Shown here piece by piece: positions 1 to 10,394 of a stretch of DNA of 64,000 bases. Where the stretch lies: positions 1 through 64,000 of the forward strand of contig CADECF010000010.1 of NCBI GenBank assembly GCA_902825775.1, written 5' to 3'. The notes under the pieces were generated by a model that was not told the DNA's origin, made no database searches, and saw only the letters and a program-made list of their open reading frames with translations. Source of the DNA: an uncultured Lysobacteraceae bacterium (GTDB lineage Bacteria; Pseudomonadota; Gammaproteobacteria; Xanthomonadales; Xanthomonadaceae). The position numbers and the translations under genes are program-made. How positions within the stretch are numbered: position 1 is the stretch's first letter; the number at the start of each line of letters is the position of its first letter.

Positions 1-55
1 TTTAGCTTTTAGCTTTTAGCTTTTAGCTTTTAGCTTTTAGCTTTTAGCTTTTAGC
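1..55. repeat. Tandem heptamer array (TTTTAGC)n
   Basis: Seven full copies and one partial copy of the 7-base unit TTTTAGC, cut by the window edge. The same bases follow family-A hairpins elsewhere (GATTTGCTTTTAGC near 14771-14785), so the array looks like an expansion of the flank of an A element whose other half is at 78-118. It does not lie in a recognisable gene. Confidence 0.9.
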
Positions 56-77
56 CCCACGCGCCATGATCAAGATC

Positions 78-118
78 AAAAGCAAATCCCCCTGTGTCCC
101 CCTTTTCCAAAGGGGGAG
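78..118. repeat. Family-A palindromic repeat, half element
   Basis: AAAAGCAAATCCCCC followed by a hairpin of CCCCCTTTT and AAAGGGGG. It lies just beyond the 3' end of ybaL and could also act as its transcription terminator, although no T-run follows on the ybaL strand. Other members are at 4834, 14741, 25136, 30882 and 62432. Confidence 0.85.
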
Positions 119-140
119 ACGGCAAAAAGCATAGACGGCG

Positions 141-1847
141 TTACGGGGTGTCGGCAGCCTGACCGGCCCGCGCCGGCCGGTACGGCGGCGTGGCCATCAC
201 CATTTCGGCCAGCGAATAAGCCAACTCGCGTTCGGCCAGCACCGCGCCATCGGCGCCGTGTTCCAGCAGGTGTTTAACTTCGGTCTCGCTGTGCGCGCGC
301 GCGAGCAGGGTGAGCGCGGGATTGATCGCCCGCAGCCGCGCCATGGTTTCGCCGGCTTCCAGCGCATGCGGTATCGCGAAGACCACGATCTGCGCGCGTT
401 CGGGTTTGGCTTCCAGCATCACGCGTTCCGAGGCGGCATTGCCGCGCACGCTGGGGAAGCCCGCCGCGCGGGCCTGCGCGACCAGATCGGCGTCGTCTTC
501 GACCACCACGACCGGTACGTTGCGCTCGCGCAGCAGTTTGGCCAGTTGGCTGCCTACGCGGCCGTAGCCGACCACGATCGCGTGATTGGCGATGTCGTCG
601 GGCAAGCGATGCAACTGATCGGAGGCGGCCAGCGCATCCTGCGCGTCGCGCGCCTCGCGTTCGTCGTCTTTGTTGAGCCGCCGATCGAGCAGGCCGAACA
701 GGAAAGGATTGACCACGATCGACAGCAGCGCGCCGGCCAGGATCAGGTCGTGGCCGGCCTGCGGCAGGATCTTCAGCGAAAGCCCGAGGCCGGCGAGGAT
801 GAAGGAGAACTCGCCGATCTGCGCCAGGCTCGCGGAAATGGTGAGTGCGGTCGAGTTGGACTTGCCGAAGACGCGCACGATCGCCCAGGCCGCCACCGAT
901 TTTCCGAATACGATGATCAGGAAAGTCGCCAGGATCGCCAACGGCTGCTCGACCACGATATGCGGATCGAACAGCATGCCGACCGAGACGAAGAACAGCA
1001 CCGCGAACGCATCGCGCATCGGCAGCGAATCCTGCGCGGCCTTGTGGCTGAACTCGGATTCGTTGAGCAGCATGCCGGCGAAGAACGCGCCGAGCGCGAA
1101 CGACACGCCGAACAATTCGGCGGCGCCGAATGCCACGCCCATCGCGATCGCCAGCACGCACAGCGTGAACAGTTCGCGCGAGCCGGTGCCGGCGACGCGC
1201 TCCAGCGCCCACGGAATCACCCGGCGGCCGACGATCAGCATCACCGCGACGAAGGCGCCGACCTTGCCCAGCGTGATCAGCAACGCCATCCACACGTTGC
1301 CTTCGCTTCCGCCTTCGCCGCCAAGAGAGCCGGCCAATGCCGGCAGCAGCACCAAGGCCAGCACCATCGCCAGGTCCTCGACGATGAGCCAGCCGATCGC
1401 GATGCGTCCCTTGCCCGTCTCCAGCAGGCGCCGTTCTTCCAACGCGCGCAGCAGCACGACGGTACTGGCGACCGAAAGCGCGAGCCCGAACATCAAACCG
1501 GCGCCATGCGACCAGCCCAGCCAGCGCGCCAGCGCCCAGCCGAGCACGGTGGCCACGGCGATCTGAATGACCGCGCCCGGTAGCGCGATCGCTTTCACCG
1601 CCATCAGGTCGCGCAGCGAAAAATGCAGGCCCACGCCGAACATCAACAGAATCACGCCGATCTCGGCCAATTGCGGCGCCAGGGTCTGATCGCCGACGAA
1701 TCCAGGGGTGAACGGCCCGGCGAGGATGCCGGCCACCAGATAGCCGACCAGCGGCGACAGTCGCAGGCGTTGCGCCAACAGGCCCAGCACGAAAGCCAGC
1801 ACGAAGCCGACGCAGAGGATCGCGATCAGCGAGGTGTGATGCGGCAT
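141..1847 (-). CDS. ybaL: YbaL-type CPA2 cation:proton antiporter with RCK domain
   Basis: A 568-residue inner-membrane protein. Residues 1-390 are about twelve hydrophobic segments of the Na+/H+ exchanger (CPA2) fold. From residue 421 there is a cytoplasmic RCK/TrkA-N Rossmann domain with the nucleotide-binding motif GYGRVG at 427-432. The first 170 residues (for example SPLVGYLVAGILAGPFTPGF) match my recollection of E. coli YbaL more closely than KefB or KefC. The family exchanges K+ or Na+ for protons and is gated through the RCK domain. The ATG has a GGAG about six bases upstream. No KefF/G-type partner is adjacent. Ion specificity cannot be read from the sequence. Confidence 0.92.
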   Translation of the reverse strand: MPHHTSLIAILCVGFVLAFVLGLLAQRLRLSPLVGYLVAGILAGPFTPGFVGDQTLAPQLAEIGVILLMFGVGLHFSLRDLMAVKAIALPGAVIQIAVATVLGWALARWLGWSHGAGLMFGLALSVASTVVLLRALEERRLLETGKGRIAIGWLIVEDLAMVLALVLLPALAGSLGGEGGSEGNVWMALLITLGKVGAFVAVMLIVGRRVIPWALERVAGTGSRELFTLCVLAIAMGVAFGAAELFGVSFALGAFFAGMLLNESEFSHKAAQDSLPMRDAFAVLFFVSVGMLFDPHIVVEQPLAILATFLIIVFGKSVAAWAIVRVFGKSNSTALTISASLAQIGEFSFILAGLGLSLKILPQAGHDLILAGALLSIVVNPFLFGLLDRRLNKDDEREARDAQDALAASDQLHRLPDDIANHAIVVGYGRVGSQLAKLLRERNVPVVVVEDDADLVAQARAAGFPSVRGNAASERVMLEAKPERAQIVVFAIPHALEAGETMARLRAINPALTLLARAHSETEVKHLLEHGADGAVLAERELAYSLAEMVMATPPYRPARAGQAADTP

Positions 1848-1908
1848 TGTGGCTCCGTCGATATTCCTATGGCGATAGTGAACGCCACGGCCGGTCGACG
1901 CAAACCGA

Positions 1909-2562
1909 TCAGGATGCGGCGCTCAGCTTGGATTCCAGTGCGGCGATGCGCGCTTCGAGCGCATCGATGCGTTCCAGCAACGCGTGTTCGTCCGTCGCCG
2001 CGGCCGTCGGGCGCGCGGCAGCGGCGAGCTGAGCTTCGGACAAGGGGCCGCAGAGCAGGTGGCCGTAGCGATCCTCGCGCTGCCCGCCGCCGCGCGGAAG
2101 CTTCATCGCGAACGCCGGCTCGCGTGCGGCCAATCGTTCCAGCGCATGCTGCACGTCTTCGATGCCTTCGAACTTCACCCAGCGTTCGCTGCGGCTGAGC
2201 AGTTCGTGCAAGGTCTGCGGGCCGCGCAGCATCAACAGCGCGATCAATGCGGTTTGTTGCCGCGTCAGGCTGAGCACGGCTTCCATGCGGTGCGCATAGC
2301 GCCCGGCGCGCGCCGAATGCTGCGACTTGACCAAGCCGCGCACTTCCATCTGCCGCAGCGCATGTTCGACGTCGCCAGGATTCAGATGCGTGACCGGCTC
2401 GCGCGAAGTCTTCTGATTGCAGGCCAGCACCAGGCTGTTGAGCGTCAGCGGATAGCCATCGGGCGTGGTCGCTTCCTTTTCGACCAGGCTGCCCAGGATG
2501 CGCGCCTCGATGCCCGTCAGCAGGGCGGGGGCGGAATCGGAACGGTCGGGCGAAATATCCAT
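1909..2562 (-). CDS. yceH: YceH family protein (DUF480)
   Basis: A 217-residue cytoplasmic protein with two predicted winged-helix domains, typical of DUF480. The diagnostic stretch is GIEARILGSLVEKEATTPD near the N-terminus, followed by NQKTSREPV, the same order as in E. coli YceH. The C-terminus is a short coiled coil rich in Leu, Ala and Glu. The open frame extends 17 codons further upstream, but I chose the ATG at 2562 because the family starts just before this domain. Its function is not established. It is transcribed away from the cobalamin riboswitch and towards ybaL with a gap of 61 bases. Confidence 0.88.
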   Translation of the reverse strand: MDISPDRSDSAPALLTGIEARILGSLVEKEATTPDGYPLTLNSLVLACNQKTSREPVTHLNPGDVEHALRQMEVRGLVKSQHSARAGRYAHRMEAVLSLTRQQTALIALLMLRGPQTLHELLSRSERWVKFEGIEDVQHALERLAAREPAFAMKLPRGGGQREDRYGHLLCGPLSEAQLAAAARPTAAATDEHALLERIDALEARIAALESKLSAAS

Positions 2563-2631
2563 ATGCCGCAGATTATGCGCGCTGCGGTGGTTTTCGCTAT
2601 CGCGCGACGGCAAACGCCGCTAAACTGCGCC

Positions 2632-2839
2632 CGCCTGAGGTGACCGCGCGCGTGCTTACGCCAGCGGTTGAAACGGGAATCCGGTGCGCCATGACGGCAA
2701 TCCCGGAGCTGCCCCCGCAACGGTAGGCGAGCATCGGCCGCAAGGCCCTGGACCGGCAAACAGCCACTGTGCATCCGCATGGGAAGGCGCCGTTCCGAAG
2801 ACGTCGACGTCTTCGCTCGCGAGCCCGGAGACCGGCCTT
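2632..2839 (+). promoter_or_regulatory. Cobalamin riboswitch
   Basis: The region carries the ordered sequence signatures of the AdoCbl riboswitch: AAACGGGAATCCGGTGC, then GACGGCAATCCCGGAGCTGC, CCCCGCAACGGTAG, the B12-box core GCCACTGTGC, GCATGGGAAGGCG and GCGAGCCCGGAGACCGGCC. It lies 123 bases before the btuB start, so it should shut the receptor down when adenosylcobalamin is plentiful. The sequence does not show whether control is by termination or by occlusion of the ribosome site. The AGGAG of btuB is at 2951-2955. Confidence 0.93.
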
Positions 2840-2961
2840 CGGTAGACCAGACACGCGGTGGGCGATGTCGTGGAATCGTGCCTCCGCGGTACGACCCATG
2901 CGCTCCGCCGCTTGTCCTTCCCAGCCATTCCGCGCGGGCAGGCGCGGCTCAGGAGCTCACC

Positions 2962-4827
2962 ATGTCATTGCGTTACACCCGCGCCACGCGTCTTGCGTTG
3001 GCCATCGCCGTTTCGTTCGCCTGCGCGCAGGCGAATGCCGAATCGGGTCCCGAAGCGACCGTCACCGATCTGGACCAGATCGTCGTCACCGCCACGCGCA
3101 CGCCGCAGTCGCTGGCCGATACGCTGGCTTCGACCACCGTGATCGATCGCGAGCGCATCGATCGCCTGCAGCCGGCTTCGTTGCCGGAGCTGCTGCGCGG
3201 CACCACGGGCATGACCTTCGCCAACAACGGCGGTCCGGGCAAGCAGACGTCGGTATTCCTGCGCGGCGCGAGCGGTTCGCAAGTGCTGGTGCTGGTGGAT
3301 GGCGTGCGGGTCGGCTCGGCCAGCGCTGGTCTGGTCGCGTTCCAGGACATTCCGGTCGATCAGATCGAACGCATCGAAATCGTGCGCGGTCCGTTCTCCA
3401 GCCTATACGGCTCCGAAGCGCTCGGCGGCGTGATCCAGATCTTCACCCGCCGCCCCGACGGCGCGTTCACGCCGCATGCGAGCGTCGCGCTCGGCAGCTT
3501 CGATACGCGCCGCGCCAGCGCCGGCATCGCCGGCAAGCAGGGCAACGGCTGGTATTCGATCAACGCGGCGCACGAACGCACCGAAGGCATCGACGCCTGC
3601 CGCGGCGCCGGTTTCCCGATATTCGCCGGCTGCTTCACCGAAGAGCCCGATAAGGACGGCTACGAGAACAATTCGCTGTCGCTGCAGGGCGGCTACCAGT
3701 TCGGAGACGCTTGGGACGCAGAGGCGCGCGTGCTGCGGGCGCAGGGGCAGAACGAATACGACGGAAGCTTCTCCAACCAGGCCGACGTGGTGCAGCAAGT
3801 CGCCGGCGCGCGCCTGCGCTACGCGCCGAGCGAAAAAGTCGCGGTCACGCTCAACGCCGGCCGCAGCGTCGACGAGAGCGACGACTACAAGGACGGCGAG
3901 TTCAGCAGCCGTTTCGACACGCATCGCGATCTGGCTTCGTTGCAGGCCGATATCGGCGCGGGCACGGGGCTGGTCAGCCTCGGTTTCGACTGGCAGCGCG
4001 ATGCGGTCGACAGCGATGCGGAATTCGACGAAACCCAGCGCATCAATCGCGGCGTGTTCGGCCAGTGGCAGGGCGACTTCGGCAAGCAGAGCTTCCAGGC
4101 CAGCCTCCGCCGCGACGACAACAGCCAGTTCGGCGGCGAGACGACCGGCAGCCTGCGTTACGGTTTCTCGTTCGCCGACGATCTGAAACTGGTCGCGAGC
4201 TACGGCACCGCTTACCGGGCGCCGACCTTCAACGATTTGTACTTCCACGGCTTCAGCAATCCGGATTTGCTGCCGGAAACCTCGCGTACTTTCGAACTCG
4301 GCCTGCGCGGCACGCATTCCGCCGGCAACTGGTCGATCAGCGCGTACCAGACGCGCGCCGAGGACCTGATCACGTTCGACTCGGTGACCTTCCTGCCCGC
4401 CAACGTCGATCGCGCGCGCATCCGCGGCGCCGAGGCGACGGTGGATTTCGATATCGCCGGCTGGATGGTGCTCGGCACCGCGACCTGGCTGGATCCGCGC
4501 AACGACAGCCAAGGCTTCAACCACGACAACTTCCTGCCGCGCCGCGCGCGTCAGAGCGGTCGCGTCGACGTGGATCGCAGCTTCGGCGCTTTCAGCGTCG
4601 GCGGCGGCGTCTATGCCGAAGGCGAGCGCTACGACGATCTGGCCAACCGCACCCGCTTGCCCGGCTATTCGCTGGTCGACCTGCGCGTGGCTTATGCGTT
4701 GGGCAGCGACTGGGCGATACAGTTGAACGCGGGCAACGTATTCGATCGCGAGTACGAAACCGCCGCTTGGTTCAACCAGCCGGGGCGTAGTTATACGTTG
4801 AGTTTGCGGTTTCAGCCTAAGCAGTAG
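2962..4827 (+). CDS. btuB: TonB-dependent vitamin B12 receptor
   Basis: A 621-residue outer-membrane receptor with a signal peptide (residues 1 to about 26, ending AQANA), a TonB box around DLDQIVVTATR (36-46), a plug domain and a 22-strand barrel ending in a C-terminal aromatic residue, LRFQPKQ. Length fits E. coli BtuB (614). The start is the ATG preceded by AGGAG at 2951-2955 with six bases between. The longer open frame begins inside the riboswitch and is unlikely to be used. The cobalamin riboswitch upstream makes corrinoid uptake the most probable role. No btuCDF genes are nearby. Energy would come from TonB/ExbB/ExbD. A TonB gene is at 47.3-48.2 kb, but it need not be the partner. Confidence 0.93.
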   Translation: MSLRYTRATRLALAIAVSFACAQANAESGPEATVTDLDQIVVTATRTPQSLADTLASTTVIDRERIDRLQPASLPELLRGTTGMTFANNGGPGKQTSVFLRGASGSQVLVLVDGVRVGSASAGLVAFQDIPVDQIERIEIVRGPFSSLYGSEALGGVIQIFTRRPDGAFTPHASVALGSFDTRRASAGIAGKQGNGWYSINAAHERTEGIDACRGAGFPIFAGCFTEEPDKDGYENNSLSLQGGYQFGDAWDAEARVLRAQGQNEYDGSFSNQADVVQQVAGARLRYAPSEKVAVTLNAGRSVDESDDYKDGEFSSRFDTHRDLASLQADIGAGTGLVSLGFDWQRDAVDSDAEFDETQRINRGVFGQWQGDFGKQSFQASLRRDDNSQFGGETTGSLRYGFSFADDLKLVASYGTAYRAPTFNDLYFHGFSNPDLLPETSRTFELGLRGTHSAGNWSISAYQTRAEDLITFDSVTFLPANVDRARIRGAEATVDFDIAGWMVLGTATWLDPRNDSQGFNHDNFLPRRARQSGRVDVDRSFGAFSVGGGVYAEGERYDDLANRTRLPGYSLVDLRVAYALGSDWAIQLNAGNVFDREYETAAWFNQPGRSYTLSLRFQPKQ

Positions 4828-4833
4828 GTGCGC

Positions 4834-4979
4834 AGAGCAAATCCGTTTTCGGTCCCCCTTTTCCAAAGGGGGATTTCGCGACGTGATAGCGCAGGCGCCT
4901 CGCTTGTCTCCCACCTTTGAAAAAGGAGGTCGGGAGGATTTGCTTCTCGCTTTTCGCGGGAGCGGCTTCAGTCGCGGGA
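4834..4979. repeat. Family-A inverted pair and half family-B repeat
   Basis: An A element in reverse (4834-4873), a diverged A element in forward orientation (4908-4945, CTCCCACCTTTGAAAAAGG) and a single B half (4954-4979, GGGAGCGGCTTCAGTCGCG). With the C hairpin at 4988-5063 they fill nearly all of the 316-base gap between btuB and the esterase gene. I see no gene in this gap. Confidence 0.8.
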
Positions 4980-4987
4980 TTTTTGCT

Positions 4988-5063
4988 TGTCATCCCGAGC
5001 GCAGCGAGGGATCTGCTTCCCGCTGCGATCGATAGCAGATCCCTCGCTGCGCTCGGGATGACA
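4988..5063. repeat. Family-C perfect inverted repeat
   Basis: Two 30-base arms (4988-5017 and 5034-5063) are exact reverse complements around a 16-base loop. The core is TGTCATCCCGAGCGCAGCGA. Another copy with 31-base perfect arms is at 17505-17582. It may form a strong cruciform or RNA hairpin between btuB and the next gene. Confidence 0.92.
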
Positions 5064-5143
5064 GCTAATGGCGCATGACTCTGGACATTGGCCCACGGCC
5101 GCGCCGTATGCTTGACTGCGATCCCGCCCCACGAGTTCGTCGC

Positions 5144-6802
5144 ATGGCCGCTCACCGTCCGCATTGGTCCCTTGTCGCCGGCTTGTTGCTGCTGGCATCG
5201 CTCACGGCTTGCCGCCGCGAAGACGCCGCGCAAGGCCAAGGCCTGCGAGTGCAGCTCGCGAGTAGCGCGGCTCAACCGGTGTCTGGCCGTCTATTGCTGT
5301 TCGCGATGCCGGCCGCGGAAGCGCGCGCTGCGGCCAAGGACGGCAAGATCTCCGCGGTCGATACCAGCCCGTTCGAACCCACCCAGGTCAGCGTCGCCGC
5401 GATGGAGGTGACGCGGCTGGCGCCGGGCGCGAGCATTGCTATCGATACCGAGTCGCTCGCATTTCCCGCCGCATTCTCCAAGCTCAAGCCGGGCGAATAC
5501 GCGATGCAAGCGGTGCTCGACGTCAACCACGACTACAACTATGGCGGACGCGGTCCCGGCGACTGGGTAAGCGACGTGACCCTGGTCGAACTCGGCAAAG
5601 GCGCCGCGCCGCCGATTTCGCTGTCGCGCGCGTTGCCGGGTGCGAGCGGTCCGACTTGGGAATTGCCCGCGGATGCGCCACAGGAAGCGAAAGATGAAGC
5701 CGCCGCGGCGCGCCCGCACGCCGAGCCGTTGGATTTCGCCAGCCCTGCATTGACTGCGTTCTGGGGTCGGCCGATGCACCTCCGCGGATGGGTGTTGCTG
5801 CCGCCGGATTACGCCGCGCATCCCGACCAGCGCTATCCCACGGTGTATTACACTCACGGCTTCAGCGGCAAGCTGTCGCACCTGATCGCCGATGTCGCAT
5901 CGATGGACAAGCGCATGCGCGACGGCCGCATGCCGCCGATGATCTGGGTGTTCCTGGACGAGTCCAGCGCCACCGGCACGCACGAGTTCGCCGATTCGGT
6001 GAACAACGGGCCTTGGGGCACCGCGCTGACCAGCGAGCTGATTCCGGATCTGGAGAAACGCTATCGCATGGATGCGCAACCATCCGGGCGCTTCCTCACC
6101 GGGCATTCTTCCGGCGGCTGGGCGACGCTGTGGTTGCAGGTGGCCTATCCGAAAATGTTCGGCGGCACGTGGTCGACGTCGCCCGATCCGAGCGATTTCA
6201 CCGATTTCACCGGTGCGGACCTATATGCGAAAGACGCCAACGTCTATCGCAAGCCCGATGGCGCCGCATCGCCGCTGGTGCGCGACAAGGGCGAAGTGAA
6301 AGCGTCGTTCGAAGACTTCGCCAAGCTCGAACGCGTGCTCGGCCCTTACGGCGGGCAGATGTCTTCGTTCGAGTGGGTATTCTCGCCGCGCGGCGACGAC
6401 GGGCGTCCGGTGCCGCTGTTCGATCGCGATACCGGCAAGGTCGATCCGCAGGTCGCCGCCTACTGGCGCGAGCATTACGATATCGCGCACCGGCTGCGCA
6501 CGCAGTGGCCCGCGCTGAAAGCGGACCTGGACGGCAAGATCCACGTGATCGTCGGCGGCGCCGACACGTTCTATCTCGACGGTTCCGCGCGCAAGCTCAA
6601 GGCCACGCTCGAATCGCTGGGCGCGAAGGCGGATGTGCGCTTCCTGCCGGGACGCACCCATTTCGACCTGTTCGTGGAAGGCGATGATCGGCGCGCGTTG
6701 GCCAGCAAAATCGCGTGGGAGATGTATGCGGTCGCGCGCCCGGATGCGCCCAAACCTGCCAGGGAGCAAGCGCAGACTAATGCGGTGCCAGTCGGGCGTT
6801 AG
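5144..6802 (+). CDS. Lipoprotein esterase, alpha/beta-hydrolase (esterase D-like)
   Basis: A 552-residue predicted lipoprotein. The signal peptide ends in the lipobox LTAC with the lipidated Cys at residue 23. The next 180 residues are a beta-rich N-terminal region, then an esterase D-type alpha/beta hydrolase. The nucleophile elbow GHSSG places the catalytic Ser at 322, and GRTHF near the C-terminus probably supplies the His. The substrate is unknown. The family includes carbohydrate esterases and enterobactin-type esterases. I chose the ATG at 5144 because it begins a proper lipoprotein signal, while the longer frame starting at 5075 adds 23 uncharacteristic residues. A possible -10 TATGCT lies at 5107-5112 with TGGACA at 5082. 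Confidence 0.82.
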   Translation: MAAHRPHWSLVAGLLLLASLTACRREDAAQGQGLRVQLASSAAQPVSGRLLLFAMPAAEARAAAKDGKISAVDTSPFEPTQVSVAAMEVTRLAPGASIAIDTESLAFPAAFSKLKPGEYAMQAVLDVNHDYNYGGRGPGDWVSDVTLVELGKGAAPPISLSRALPGASGPTWELPADAPQEAKDEAAAARPHAEPLDFASPALTAFWGRPMHLRGWVLLPPDYAAHPDQRYPTVYYTHGFSGKLSHLIADVASMDKRMRDGRMPPMIWVFLDESSATGTHEFADSVNNGPWGTALTSELIPDLEKRYRMDAQPSGRFLTGHSSGGWATLWLQVAYPKMFGGTWSTSPDPSDFTDFTGADLYAKDANVYRKPDGAASPLVRDKGEVKASFEDFAKLERVLGPYGGQMSSFEWVFSPRGDDGRPVPLFDRDTGKVDPQVAAYWREHYDIAHRLRTQWPALKADLDGKIHVIVGGADTFYLDGSARKLKATLESLGAKADVRFLPGRTHFDLFVEGDDRRALASKIAWEMYAVARPDAPKPAREQAQTNAVPVGR

Positions 6803-6806
6803 GCCC

Positions 6807-6895
6807 GCTTTTGTGGGAGCGGCTTCAGCCGCGAGCTCTTGAGCGCGTCCGCCAGCTCGGAAAAGCTCGCGGCTGAAGCCGCTCCCACGAAAAGC
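6807..6895. repeat. Family-B inverted pair (BIME-like)
   Basis: Two B halves face each other. 6813-6837 and 6864-6888 are perfect 25-base reverse complements around the core GAGCGGCTTCAGCCGC, and each half is itself a short hairpin. This resembles REP doublets of pseudomonads, which carry a similar GTGGGAGCGGGCTTGCC core. It fills the gap between the esterase gene and yheS. Confidence 0.92.
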
Positions 6896-6951
6896 ACAAA
6901 GCCGGGCTGAAGCGCTAACGGCGCGGCAAAACGGGTAAAATCCGCATCCTT

Positions 6952-8919
<1,968 letters not shown>

Positions 8920-8986
8920 ATCCGGCTTGGAATCGGCCTCGGCCGGCCCCAAACTCTTTATCGCGACTTTCTACCTGGTTCCCGCT

Positions 8987-9310
8987 ATGCCGATTTACGC
9001 CTTCCGTTGCGCCGAGTGCGGCCACGAATTCGACCGTCTGCAGAAGATGTCGGATCCCGATCCCGACACTTGCCCGAATTGCGGCGCGCATGCGGTCGGA
9101 CGGCAGATAACGGCGCCGTCGTTCCGCCTGTCCGGCAACGGCTGGTACGAAACCGACTTCAAGAAGGGCGGCGACAAGAAGCGCAACCTCGCCGAGGGCG
9201 GCGAGGGTGCGAGCAAGGGTTCGTCGTCGCCGCCGGCCGCAACCAAAACCGACGCGGCGCCCAAGGCCGACAGCAAGCCGGCGGCCAAACCGGCCGCCGA
9301 CTCGGCCTGA
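8987..9310 (+). CDS. FmdB family zinc-ribbon protein
   Basis: A 107-residue cytoplasmic protein. Residues 1-40 form the zinc ribbon of the FmdB regulatory family: MPIYAFRCAECGHEF with CxxC, then CPNCG with the second pair. The C-terminal half is low-complexity Lys, Ala, Pro and Ser and is probably disordered. The start is the ATG at 8987, because MPIYxFRC is the standard beginning of the family. The longer frame upstream runs through the end of yheS. In proteobacteria a close homologue often precedes aspS, and aspS follows here after one minus-strand gene. Function is unproven. Confidence 0.9.
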   Translation: MPIYAFRCAECGHEFDRLQKMSDPDPDTCPNCGAHAVGRQITAPSFRLSGNGWYETDFKKGGDKKRNLAEGGEGASKGSSSPPAATKTDAAPKADSKPAAKPAADSA

Positions 9311-9314
9311 AGCC

Positions 9315-10238
9315 TTAATAGCGAGGCTGGATCTGCGGCCTCGCGAAGCGCCCGCTGCAGCCGCTATTGACCCAGATGTTGCCGCGCGCGCTGTCGTAAC
9401 CCCAGGTCTGGTTTTCGACGCAGGCGCTGCTGGAAAGTTGCCGCTGCAGCATGGGGCGGCCGTAATCGCGATTCCAGCCGCAGTTGGACGGACGCATGTT
9501 GCGGCTGGTGCAGGTGACGCTGTAGTTGGGGTTGAGCACCGCGCCCTGTGCGAATTCGGCGCGGCAGCCGCCGCTCACGAACACCTGCCCGCGCTGCGAC
9601 TGCCAGGTGCGGCCTTCCTCGCAACCCGAGCCCGACAACTGGCGGACCAACCGCGACGGGCCGTTCCACGGCGTGGGACAAGTGCGCGAACGGTTATTGA
9701 TGCTCTCGCAGCGCACGACGCCTTGCGGCGGACCCACCGGCGCGGCCTCGAATTCGCCGCGGCAGCCGCCGCCGACGTAGACCTGCCCGCGCTGCGATTG
9801 CCAGGTGCGGCCCTCTTCGCAGCCGATCCCCGAGAGCTGCCTGACCAGCCGCGACGGGCCCTGCCAGGGCGTGGGGCAGGTCTGCGCGCGGTTGTTGATG
9901 CTTTCGCAGCGGATGCGCTGGCCGTTGCCGGGATAGGGCGGCTGCGGTCCGCCGCCGCCGTAGCCCAGCGATTGCGAGATGTCCTGTTTGATCCGGCTGA
10001 AGCCCCAGTTGGAGCGGTTGACCTGATCGATATAGAAGCGCAGCTGGTCGTCCGGGATGCGGCGGCCGCGCGATTGCTCCTGGTATTCCAGGCTGATCAC
10101 GCGGACCTGGTCGTTGTAGTTCAGGGTGCGCAGGTTTTCCGGCGCGTAGGCGCGGGTTTGGGCTTGCGCGAAAGCTGCGGCGGGCGCCAGCAGCGACAGG
10201 CCCAGGGCCAGCGCGACGCACTTCAGAAGGCGTTTCAT
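9315..10238 (-). CDS. Secreted DUF3011 repeat protein
   Basis: A 307-residue exported protein with a signal peptide (residues 1 to about 25, LALGLSLLAPAAAFAQA). The N-terminal 100 residues are unique. Three DUF3011-type repeats follow, each about 55-60 residues and each holding four Cys: copies one and two share CESINNR, CPTPW, GPSRLVRQLSG and GCEEGRTWQSQRGQV, and copy three is more diverged. The paired Cys suggest disulphides in the periplasm or outside the cell. The role is unknown. It converges with the FmdB gene, with four bases between the stops, and its promoter region is shared with aspS. GGGGAAAACG precedes the ATG at 10238. Confidence 0.85.
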   Translation of the reverse strand: MKRLLKCVALALGLSLLAPAAAFAQAQTRAYAPENLRTLNYNDQVRVISLEYQEQSRGRRIPDDQLRFYIDQVNRSNWGFSRIKQDISQSLGYGGGGPQPPYPGNGQRIRCESINNRAQTCPTPWQGPSRLVRQLSGIGCEEGRTWQSQRGQVYVGGGCRGEFEAAPVGPPQGVVRCESINNRSRTCPTPWNGPSRLVRQLSGSGCEEGRTWQSQRGQVFVSGGCRAEFAQGAVLNPNYSVTCTSRNMRPSNCGWNRDYGRPMLQRQLSSSACVENQTWGYDSARGNIWVNSGCSGRFARPQIQPRY

Positions 10239-10394
10239 ATCGTTTTCCCCAGCTGTGTGGACGGGCGTTCCAGGTACCAGACGCGACAGCGAGCGCAGTA
10301 AGGCGCCGCAGCCGTTAAAATGACGTGTTTCCGGCCCCAGGCCGGCCCCCATCGATCGGCCCCCGGCCGACGGATCGTAATTTCCGGAGCCTCC

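Noticed and set aside
258..1583. A 441-codon plus-strand frame opposite ybaL
   Set aside because: The translation is Arg, Gln and His-rich with no family motif, typical of antisense frames at high GC. ybaL has full family similarity.
2779..2961. A longer N-terminus for btuB starting at 2779
   Set aside because: It would begin inside the riboswitch and hide the signal peptide. AGGAG at 2951 marks the ATG at 2962.
6807..6895. Phage attachment site or IS ends
   Set aside because: The inverted arms enclose only about 25 bases, there is no transposase and no target duplication, and the same unit recurs in many gaps. A REP-like pair explains it.
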